From Paludibacter sp. (GTDB taxonomy: Bacteria > Bacteroidota > Bacteroidia > Bacteroidales > Paludibacteraceae): 5,736 nucleotides of DNA. The stretch is from positions 1 through 5,736 of the forward strand of contig WRGS01000119.1 in the NCBI GenBank assembly GCA_009787075.1, in the 5' to 3' direction. Below are positions 1 to 5,125 of the stretch, piece by piece. Below the pieces are notes generated by a model. That model was not told the DNA's origin. It did no database searches and saw nothing but the letters and a program-made list of their open reading frames with translations. Both the position numbers and the translations under genes were made by a program. Positions within the stretch are counted from its first letter, which is position 1, and each line of letters begins with the position of its first letter.

Positions 1-16
1 TAATCATCTAATTATT

Positions 17-25
17 TAACGTTTG
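17..25 (+). promoter_or_regulatory. Possible -7 promoter element for the XRE gene
   Basis: TAACGTTTG resembles the Bacteroidota -7 consensus TAnnTTTG with one extra spacer base. It lies 25 bases before the ATG at 51, which would leave a leader of roughly 20 nt. The matching -33 element would fall at or beyond the left edge of the window, so it cannot be checked. In sequence this AT-rich a chance match is quite possible. Confidence 0.25.
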
Positions 26-50
26 TTATTTTTATTTAACTTTTATTAAT

Positions 51-401
51 ATGTATATTACTGTAAATCAACGACTTAAGTTATTTATAAAGTCAAAAAA
101 AATGAGTCAAACTAAATTTGAAAAACTAATTGGGTTGTCGAATGGCTATATAAATAATATAAAGGTACCATCTGAAGATGTTTTACAGAAGATTAATCTA
201 AATTTTCCAGATTTAAATTTTCACTGGCTTTTCACAGGAAAGGGTAAGATGGTTTTAGTTGAAAATTCACAGGAAATGGGAAATCCCGATGGTTATAAAG
301 ATAAATATATTTGTGAACTGGAAGATAATAAACAGTTAAGAATACAAATAATTGAATTGTTGCGTGTAATGCAGGCGGCACCTGAAAATGAATGCAAATA
401 A
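51..401 (+). CDS. Small XRE-family helix-turn-helix regulator
   Basis: This 116-aa protein is a probable DNA-binding transcriptional regulator of the cytoplasm. Residues 6-40 form a Cro/C1-type helix-turn-helix: RLKLFIKSKKMSQTKFEKLI, then the recognition-helix region SNGYINNIK. Residues 41-68 (SEDVLQKI, then FPDLNFHWLFTGKGKM) match the extension seen in many short Bacteroidota XRE proteins, where a 'PDLN-WLLTGEGEM' motif closes the domain. Residues 82-108 are charged and heptad-like (YKDKYICELEDNKQLRIQIIELL), suggesting a short coiled coil for dimerisation. There is no S24 peptidase domain, so it is not a LexA/CI-type self-cleaving repressor. The ATG at 51 is the natural start because the domain begins immediately after it. 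The 3' end overlaps the likely start of the DUF3795 gene, suggesting co-transcription. The operator and target genes are unknown; autoregulation is only a guess. Confidence 0.85.
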   Translation: MYITVNQRLKLFIKSKKMSQTKFEKLIGLSNGYINNIKVPSEDVLQKINLNFPDLNFHWLFTGKGKMVLVENSQEMGNPDGYKDKYICELEDNKQLRIQIIELLRVMQAAPENECK

Positions 402-941
402 AAAAAATACGAAACTATTGGTGTCTGCGGAATTGACTGCGGGCTATGTCCAAGATTTCATACAAAAGATAATTCTGCATGCCCTGGTTGTGGCGGTTTG
501 AAATTTAAAGAAAAGCACTCCCCCTGTGAAACTTTAAATTGTTGCGTAGTAAAAAACGGATTTGAAACTTGTGCTGATTGTAAAGATTTTCCCTGTTCTC
601 GCTTAAAAACGAAAAGTGCAGACTCTGATTCTTTTGTAACGCACAAGAAAATGTTTTCAAACCTTGAAAATATCAAAACGAATGGAATCAAAGATTTTAT
701 TGATAAACAAAAAATACGGATTGATATTTTGAATGATTTATTGACATTTTGCGATGACGATCGAGCAAAAAGTTTTTTCTGTCAAACTTGTGCTTTACTG
801 CCGCTTGACAAGTTACAGGAAATACATAATGAGTCACAAAAGGCGGTTACGAATGTAAAGTTGAAAGAAAAGAATAAATTTGTGAAAAAATTAATAACAG
901 AAATTACCAATTCACTCGGCATTAAATTTGAAAATGAATAA
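388..941 (+). CDS. DUF3795-like cysteine-rich protein, frameshifted near the start
   Basis: The conserved family opening (YETIGVCGIDCGLCPRF) is encoded from about 408, in the same frame as the rest of the gene. That frame has a stop at 399-401 and no ATG, GTG or TTG before a TTG at 498, which would delete the first Cys motifs. ATG 388 (frame +1) and ATG 392 (frame +2) lie just upstream, separated from the body by an A8 run at 400-407. With nine A's, ATG 388 gives MNANKKKYETIGVCG and a protein of about 184 aa; with seven, ATG 392 gives MQIKKYETIGVCG. Visible Cys motifs are CGIDCGLC, CPGCG, CETLNCC, CADCKDFPC and FFCQTC, consistent with metal binding. The CxxCxxFPC block is typical of DUF3795, whose function is unknown. 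The gene overlaps the XRE gene by 10-14 bp. The break could be a pseudogene mutation, a homopolymer error, or slippage during expression. Family call is fairly sure; expression status is not. Confidence 0.75.
400..407 (+). other. A8 homopolymer at the frame break
   Basis: Eight consecutive A's sit between the candidate starts of the DUF3795 gene and its conserved body. As written, ATG 388 reads only 37 codons to the TGA at 499-501, and ATG 392 reads 14 codons to a stop. One extra A joins ATG 388 to the body; one fewer A joins ATG 392. The stop of the upstream XRE gene (399-401) is unaffected either way. Runs of this length are known sites of transcriptional slippage, of -1 ribosomal slippage on A-AAA-AAn, and of sequencing errors. 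Confidence 0.7.
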
Positions 942-957
942 AAAGACAAACTATTGG
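929..957 (+). repeat. Partial second copy of the DUF3795 gene's 5' end
   Basis: The sequence starts TGAAAATGAAT, continues with AAAAA, and ends AAACTATTGG. The same three blocks occur in the same order at 383-421, over the 5' end of the DUF3795 gene, with 10 extra bases in total there. In this copy the ATG at 934 opens only a 9-codon frame (MNKKTNYWR). It may be the leftover start of a tandem paralogue, or a coincidence of AT-rich overlapping gene ends. Confidence 0.4.
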
Positions 958-1201
958 AGGTAAAAGAAAAATAAAGAATAAGTTTAGTGAAATCTGTTCT
1001 GTTTTTTGTTTCTCAAGCGATTGTTAAAAATTAAATTTAGAGCCTGTTTGAAAATTTTAGAAATTATTTATTACAAATATTGTTTGTTATTTTGGATTGC
1101 TTCGCTATCGCTCGCAATGACGGAAAACCCAATAACAGCGCGTCATTGCGAACTGCGAAGCAGGAAGCAATCCAGAAATTAAATAAAATTTAAACAAATT
1201 T
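942..1201. other. Convergent intergenic region with no gene
   Basis: This stretch separates the rightward DUF3795 gene from the leftward GH115 gene. I find no convincing coding sequence. It holds a short partial copy of the DUF3795 5' region (929-957) and the nested palindrome at 1055-1207. The rest is AT-rich with no recognisable signal. Confidence 0.7.
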
Positions 1202-1207
1202 CTAAAA
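1055..1207. repeat. Nested inverted repeat, REP/MITE-like palindrome
   Basis: The core arms are 1093-1122 and 1141-1174 around an 18-nt loop. Their outer ends (TGGATTGCTTC at 1093-1103 and GAAGCAATCCA at 1164-1174) and inner ends (TCGCAATGACG at 1112-1122 and CGTCATTGCGA at 1141-1151) are exact 11-bp complements, with a variable middle. The motif CGTCATTGCGA...GAAGCAATCC is of a dispersed palindrome type I know from many bacterial genomes, including Bacteroidota. A second exact 11-bp pair lies outside it: TTTTAGAAATT at 1055-1065 and AATTTCTAAAA at 1197-1207. That suggests terminal repeats of a non-autonomous element about 150 bp long. The core is markedly richer in GC than its flanks. Transcripts from either convergent gene would fold here, so it may act as a two-way terminator. 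Confidence 0.75.
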
Positions 1208-3676
1208 ATCTGTCGGCGCACCAAGATAACTCGGTTTCAAACCGCCGAAATCAAGCATAATTTTTTCCAAAACAATGCCGTTGTCAAGCGCACGGATTGT
1301 CAGAAAGTGCTGCCCTGCGGTTTTTATATTCATTTTTGTAACAGAATTAATTATACGCTGCGCCTGCCAATCGCCCAATTCGCCGCGATATTTTTCGTTG
1401 AAATTAACAATAATTTCCTGCCCGTTATCAATAGAAAGCGCGTAACGCAAACCTTTATTAGCATTAAAATTCAGCGTAGGCGCAAGCAAAACGTGAATAT
1501 TTACATCGCCAACTGTTTTGTTTTCAAATTGATACGTCAAAGAAATATTATCATTTGGCTTAATTTCAATATTTCGCGGAAAAGTTATCACGCCCGAAAG
1601 TGTTCTTCCCAAATCGGATACTGTAATCCATTTTATATTAGCAGTTTCCATTTTTGATGAATAACTTTGTGCTTCAAACGAAATCACGCCGTTTTTTTCT
1701 ATAAATTTTACCTCTTTGCTTTTTGTTTTTGGCTCAACATAAGTAATTTCCGGCATTGTTTGCTTTTCGGGCTGCTGCCAATAAGTATAGCCAATGTGTG
1801 TTTGCGACATCATAAAATCCCATTTCCCGCCTGCAATATCGTTGTGATAATGAACGGTCAAGAGTGAATCGCGCATATAACATTCTTTAACTTTATCTGC
1901 CCAAAAATTCGCTTCCACATTGTTTTCAGCCGCAAATTTCCGATTTTTTGCCTGAGCAAAATACATTTCATACAAATTACACATCGCATTTACAGGAAAA
2001 GCAACCAATTCATCAAAACAATCCTTATATTCATTCGGTAAAAGATTATAAAGTTGCAGCGCACGCAAATTCAAATTTTTATAATCATTTACAACACGTT
2101 CAAATTCATTGTAATTATCTAAACTGTAAGTATTTGCATCTAAAATTTCGGGAGTTACGCGGGTCATATATTTATTGTGTAAATTCAAAATTTCAGCCGC
2201 TTGCTTTGCATATTTTTCTCCAAACTGTTGTGCGCACCATTTTTGAGTATAATCCATTAAATTATTGGCATTGAATTGATTAGGATTCCAAGCCATATCC
2301 ATAAAAAATGAAATCGGAAATTCCATCGGTTTGAGGTCGCCCACATTAACCACCCAAAGTTTACTTACGCCATATTGATACGTCAAATTCATTTGTTCCC
2401 AAACACGCTGTATTTGACTAACATTCAGCCATTTATAATTTCTCGGACCGCCAACATAATCAAAATGATAATACATTCCGTAGCCTCCTCCGCGTTTTGA
2501 CGCATCTAAATTCGGAAGTTTGCGCACATTGCCCCAATTATCATCACAAAGCAACAAAATAATATCGTCAGGTACGCGCATTCCCTTGTCGTAATAATCC
2601 TGAACTTCTTTATACAACGCCCAAACTTGTGGTGTTTTGTTCAATGGTTGTTTTGTAATTTCTTGAATAATAGCGCGTTGGTCAGCAACAATTTTTTCTA
2701 AAAGCGCAATATTCGTACCTTCGCTCATCGGCTCATCTCCATCGCCGCGCATACCTACTGTAACAACTTTTTCCCAATTTTTCATTCTCTCCATTCCTTG
2801 TCGCCAAAATTTTTGTAAAACATCAGAGTTTGCCTGATAATTCCACGCGCCAGAGCCATATCGCCGCCATTCGTCGTGGGCGCGCCCCATTGGCTCGTGA
2901 TGCGAAGTGCTGATTATTATTCCCATTTCATTTGCCAAAACGCCATTTTGCGGGTCATCATCGTAAAATGCGCTGCCCCACATTGCAGGCCACAGGAAAT
3001 TGCCTTTTAATCTTAATATTAATTCAAAAACTTTTTCATAAAAATTATGATTAAAACCGCCGAAAGTTTTATATGCCCAGCCCGACAGCGCAGGGGCTTC
3101 ATCATTGAGAAAGATACCGCGATATTCTACCGCAGGCTCGCCATCGGAATATTTTCCGTTTTTTACAAAAAGAGCATTTTGCTTGGCAACAGGTACATCA
3201 GCCCACCAATACCAAGGAGAAACGCCAATTTGCGCTGAAAGTTCGTAAATTCCGTAAATTGTTCCGCGTTTGTCGCTGCCTGCAATAATTAAGGCTTTTT
3301 TTACATCATTCATCGGATTATCAACGATTTGAATAAGAAATTTTTCGCGTTTGCCGACAAGGAAATTTTTGTCTATTTTCCCATTTTTTACTAAATTATC
3401 AATCATTTCCGACTGACCTAAAGTTCCGATAATCACAGCATTGGATTGGAAACCTTGTGGCAGTAAGCCTGTAACCAACCGAAAATCGTTCATCAAATTG
3501 TTTGCCGCACGGCGCACGCCCGCGTCGGTATCGCTAACCACCACGCTCGCCGCCATAGAATTGACCACAAGCGGAAAATCGTTGCCGCTGTTAGTTGTAA
3601 AAACAAATTTTTCGGCAGCAAAAAATTGATTTGAAAAGAAAATCAAAGACAGAAAAATAAAAAGAGAGTTTTTCAT
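1202..3676 (-). CDS. Secreted GH115 xylan alpha-1,2-glucuronidase
   Basis: Family GH115 enzymes cleave (4-O-methyl)-D-glucuronic acid from the side chains of glucuronoxylan. Residues 1-20 are a signal peptide (hydrophobic LFIFLSLIFF, cleavage likely after NQFFA). There is no lipobox cysteine and no type IX sorting tail, so a periplasmic location is likely. Residues 21-175 form the N-terminal alpha/beta domain (ALIIAGSDKRGTIYGIYELS). From about 183 comes the catalytic barrel with the family's strongest motifs: EYRGIFLNDEAPALSGWA, RLKGNFLWPAMWG (222-234), TSHHEPM (257-263), MRGDGDEPM (309-317), YKEVQDYYDKGMRVPDD (355-371) and CDDNWGN (377-383). D192, E357 and N380 lie in blocks where active-site residues are reported for the family, but my mapping is from memory. 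The helical region runs to about 620. The C-terminal domain ends in DFGGLKPSYLGAPTDF, the normal family ending. At 824 aa the protein is full length. The start ATG is fixed by the signal peptide. No xylan-utilisation genes adjoin it. Confidence 0.95.
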   Translation of the reverse strand: MKNSLFIFLSLIFFSNQFFAAEKFVFTTNSGNDFPLVVNSMAASVVVSDTDAGVRRAANNLMNDFRLVTGLLPQGFQSNAVIIGTLGQSEMIDNLVKNGKIDKNFLVGKREKFLIQIVDNPMNDVKKALIIAGSDKRGTIYGIYELSAQIGVSPWYWWADVPVAKQNALFVKNGKYSDGEPAVEYRGIFLNDEAPALSGWAYKTFGGFNHNFYEKVFELILRLKGNFLWPAMWGSAFYDDDPQNGVLANEMGIIISTSHHEPMGRAHDEWRRYGSGAWNYQANSDVLQKFWRQGMERMKNWEKVVTVGMRGDGDEPMSEGTNIALLEKIVADQRAIIQEITKQPLNKTPQVWALYKEVQDYYDKGMRVPDDIILLLCDDNWGNVRKLPNLDASKRGGGYGMYYHFDYVGGPRNYKWLNVSQIQRVWEQMNLTYQYGVSKLWVVNVGDLKPMEFPISFFMDMAWNPNQFNANNLMDYTQKWCAQQFGEKYAKQAAEILNLHNKYMTRVTPEILDANTYSLDNYNEFERVVNDYKNLNLRALQLYNLLPNEYKDCFDELVAFPVNAMCNLYEMYFAQAKNRKFAAENNVEANFWADKVKECYMRDSLLTVHYHNDIAGGKWDFMMSQTHIGYTYWQQPEKQTMPEITYVEPKTKSKEVKFIEKNGVISFEAQSYSSKMETANIKWITVSDLGRTLSGVITFPRNIEIKPNDNISLTYQFENKTVGDVNIHVLLAPTLNFNANKGLRYALSIDNGQEIIVNFNEKYRGELGDWQAQRIINSVTKMNIKTAGQHFLTIRALDNGIVLEKIMLDFGGLKPSYLGAPTDF

Positions 3677-3718
3677 TATTATAATATTTTTTTAAGATTT
3701 AAAACACCTTTAAAAATT

Positions 3719-3746
3719 CAAAAATTATTTTTTTTCATTGAGCAAA
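3719..3746 (-). promoter_or_regulatory. Weak candidate promoter for GH115
   Basis: Read on the minus strand, TTTG (3746-3743) is followed after 15 bases by TAATTTTTG (3727-3719), which resembles the Bacteroidota TTTG / TAnnTTTG pair with one extra base in the -7 box and a short spacer. It would put the transcript start about 35 nt before the ATG at 3676. The match is imperfect and AT-rich sequence produces such matches easily. Confidence 0.25.
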
Positions 3747-3814
3747 GGCGCGTTAAACTCCATGAAAAATAGTTGAACAACTTTTGCAAAGTAACACAAA
3801 ATAATTACAACCTG

Positions 3815-3839
3815 CAACAATTTTTCATAAAAATTGTTG
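3815..3839. terminator. Perfect 11-bp hairpin after the DUF2229 gene
   Basis: CAACAATTTTT (3815-3825) and AAAAATTGTTG (3829-3839) are exact complements around the 3-nt loop CAT. The hairpin starts 12 bases past the stop of the leftward DUF2229 gene, the usual place for an intrinsic terminator. In the leftward direction it is not followed by a clean U tract (CAGGTTGTAATTATTTTG), and the stem is mostly A-T, so termination would be weak. An operator or mRNA-end stabiliser for the downstream GH115 gene is an alternative. Confidence 0.4.
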
Positions 3840-3851
3840 AAATTATTTTAT

Positions 3852-4844
3852 TCATAAAATATTTTTCACAGGCGACCTCAAACTTTCAATCAAACTTCTC
3901 AAACGCAGGCGGACAGAGCCGGGCGATGCAATTTCGTCAATTCGCAAAACAGTATGATTTTTGCCTGCATTGCGCAGAATTGCGCTCGCCTCTTCCATAA
4001 AAAACGAATCGGGTCCGCAGCCAAAAGAATTAAGTTGTATCATTTGCACGTTTTTCGGCAGGCGTGCAACTTCTAACGCCGTCTGTATTACGCGGTTAGG
4101 ATACGACCATTGCGAAATGATATTAAGATTTTTGAAAGTTGTTCCTTCTTTTTTATTTTCCATTTTGCGAAAAACATCATCAGTCAACGCATTGACTCCC
4201 AAATCGGAAAGAATCTGTCCTATTTTTTGATTAATAAGCGGGTCAACGTGGTACGGGCGACCAGCAACAACAAAAACCAATTCATTGTTTTCCAAAGATT
4301 TTTTAAGAATTTCCTTTTGCGGTTCAATTAAATTTTTAAAAAATTCTTCACGCGCCTCAACCGCTTTTTTAAATGCCTGATTGAAAGTTTTTTTATCAAT
4401 GCCAAACTGCTCGACATATTGCCAGCATTGATGTTTCAAGGTTTTTTTATCAATAAAATTTACAACAGGCTTATCAAATGGAATACCAAAATTCTTTTCA
4501 GGATTAATTGCCGAGCGAATAACTTCGGCATAACCGCTAACCACAGGGCAGTTGAACGAATTGCAGGAATTAACAAATTCCTGCTCTTCTTTTGTCACAA
4601 TCGGGTAAAAAATTCTATCCACCCGCGCGGCAATCAAAGCAAGAATATGTCCGTGCACAACCTTTGCAGGAAAACAAATATTTTCGCTCATCACGCTGCC
4701 TACACCACTCTGATACAGCGACATAGTAGTTTCGGGCGACAATTTTACATTCAGTCCGCACGTCTCAAACAGCGTACGCCAAAACGGAAAATTTTCGTAC
4801 ATATTCAAAACGCGCGGAATGCCAAGAGTTATATTTTTTAACAT
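3852..4844 (-). CDS. DUF2229/COG3581-like CoA dehydratase activase-related protein
   Basis: This 330-aa cytoplasmic protein resembles the C-terminal part of the large (about 1400-aa) acyl-CoA dehydratase activase-related proteins, and the stand-alone COG3581 proteins. Residues 6-24 (TLGIPRVLNMYENFPFWRT) are the classic DUF2229 opening. SENICFPAKVVHGH (53-66) and CNSFNCPVVSGYAEV (94-108) follow. The second half has VVAGRPYHVDPLINQKI (192-208), QWSYPNRV (245-252), LNSFGCGPDS (271-280) and RIDEIASPGSVRLRLRSLIE (301-320). C57, C99 and C276 lie in these blocks and are candidate ligands for an iron-sulfur cluster, by analogy with 2-hydroxyacyl-CoA dehydratase subunits. I chose ATG 4844 over an in-frame TTG at 4898: the 18-residue extension has no family similarity, and a promoter box at 4866-4873 would lie inside it. 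No BcrA/BadF-type ATPase or dehydratase subunit is adjacent. The substrate is unknown and catalysis has not been shown by anything here. Confidence 0.85.
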   Translation of the reverse strand: MLKNITLGIPRVLNMYENFPFWRTLFETCGLNVKLSPETTMSLYQSGVGSVMSENICFPAKVVHGHILALIAARVDRIFYPIVTKEEQEFVNSCNSFNCPVVSGYAEVIRSAINPEKNFGIPFDKPVVNFIDKKTLKHQCWQYVEQFGIDKKTFNQAFKKAVEAREEFFKNLIEPQKEILKKSLENNELVFVVAGRPYHVDPLINQKIGQILSDLGVNALTDDVFRKMENKKEGTTFKNLNIISQWSYPNRVIQTALEVARLPKNVQMIQLNSFGCGPDSFFMEEASAILRNAGKNHTVLRIDEIASPGSVRLRLRSLIESLRSPVKNIL

Positions 4845-4865
4845 CTTTATTTTGCTTTGGAACGG

Positions 4866-4898
4866 CAAAAGTACAAAATAATTTATAATTAAAATCAA
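4866..4898 (-). promoter_or_regulatory. Candidate promoter of the DUF2229 gene
   Basis: On the minus strand TACTTTTG (4873-4866) matches the Bacteroidota -7 box TAnnTTTG exactly. A TTG at 4898-4896 lies 22 bases upstream of it, inside the spacing range described for the phylum. Transcription would begin near 4860, about 15 nt before ATG 4844. A second exact box, TAAGTTTG (4910-4903), lies further upstream but lacks a -33 TTG at a suitable distance. Confidence 0.5.
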
Positions 4899-5057
4899 TA
4901 TGCAAACTTAAAATTTTTGGTGATTATGTAAAAAGTATGCTATTATTGTTACTATATTTTGCGTAAAATTACAATTTTATTTTTGATTAAAATTTAAACT
5001 AACAACTGTTTTATAAATTTTTTAACATTAATTTTCTAATAATTTTAAAAAGAATTT

Positions 5058-5085
5058 TTTGATTTATGTTTTTTCATTAACTTTG
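5058..5085 (+). promoter_or_regulatory. Candidate promoter of pyrG
   Basis: TAACTTTG (5078-5085) is an exact TAnnTTTG -7 box, and TTTG at 5058-5061 lies 16 bases upstream as a -33 element, slightly short of the usual spacing. The predicted start near 5091 leaves a leader of about 35 nt before the ATG at 5126. Confidence 0.6.
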
Positions 5086-5090
5086 CACAC

Positions 5091-5114
5091 TTAAAAAACA
5101 CCTTTTTTTAAGGA
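5091..5114 (+). promoter_or_regulatory. pyrG leader with weak A/U hairpin and AAGGA
   Basis: TTAAAAAA (5091-5098) is complementary to TTTTTTAA (5104-5111) around a 5-nt loop, and AAGGA (5110-5114) follows, 11 bases before the ATG. AAGGA could act as a Shine-Dalgarno sequence, though many Bacteroidota genes do without one. The hairpin is all A-U and weak, so a control role is speculative. Confidence 0.3.
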
Positions 5115-5125
5115 AAAAAATTCAA

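Larger units (their letters stand above)
3677..3851. other. Spacer between two leftward genes
   Basis: These 175 bases are AT-rich and hold a candidate promoter for GH115 (3719-3746), a 12-codon mini-ORF (3725-3763), a small dyad AGTTG-AA-CAACT (3771-3782) and a perfect 11-bp hairpin (3815-3839). There is no exact TAnnTTTG box for the minus strand in this gap, so GH115 control remains unclear. Confidence 0.5.
4845..5125. other. Divergent promoter region, no gene
   Basis: These 281 bases separate the leftward DUF2229 gene from rightward pyrG. They are strongly AT-rich and stop-dense in all frames. They contain a promoter candidate for each gene and nothing else I can name. I see no tRNA, riboswitch or repeat. 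Confidence 0.65.

Noticed and set aside
458..691. Minus-strand open frame of 77 codons opposite the DUF3795 gene
   Set aside because: It lies wholly opposite a coding frame with clear Cys motifs, and its own translation has no recognisable domain.
1093..1174. CRISPR repeat pair
   Set aside because: There are only two units, they are inverted rather than direct, and no spacer array or cas gene is present.
1202..1300. Type IX secretion C-terminal domain on GH115
   Set aside because: The protein ends in the normal GH115 motif with no additional sorting domain.
1307..2274. Three plus-strand open frames (1307-1657, 1667-1867, 1948-2274) within GH115
   Set aside because: All are antisense to strongly conserved GH115 sequence and give compositionally odd, unrecognisable peptides.
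4419..4841. Plus-strand 140-codon open frame
   Set aside because: Antisense to the DUF2229 gene, whose conserved motifs run through the whole interval.
5091..5125. pyrG control by reiterative initiation or attenuation as in Gram-positive bacteria
   Set aside because: The leader has no GGGC-type start and no GC-rich terminator; only a weak A-U hairpin is visible.
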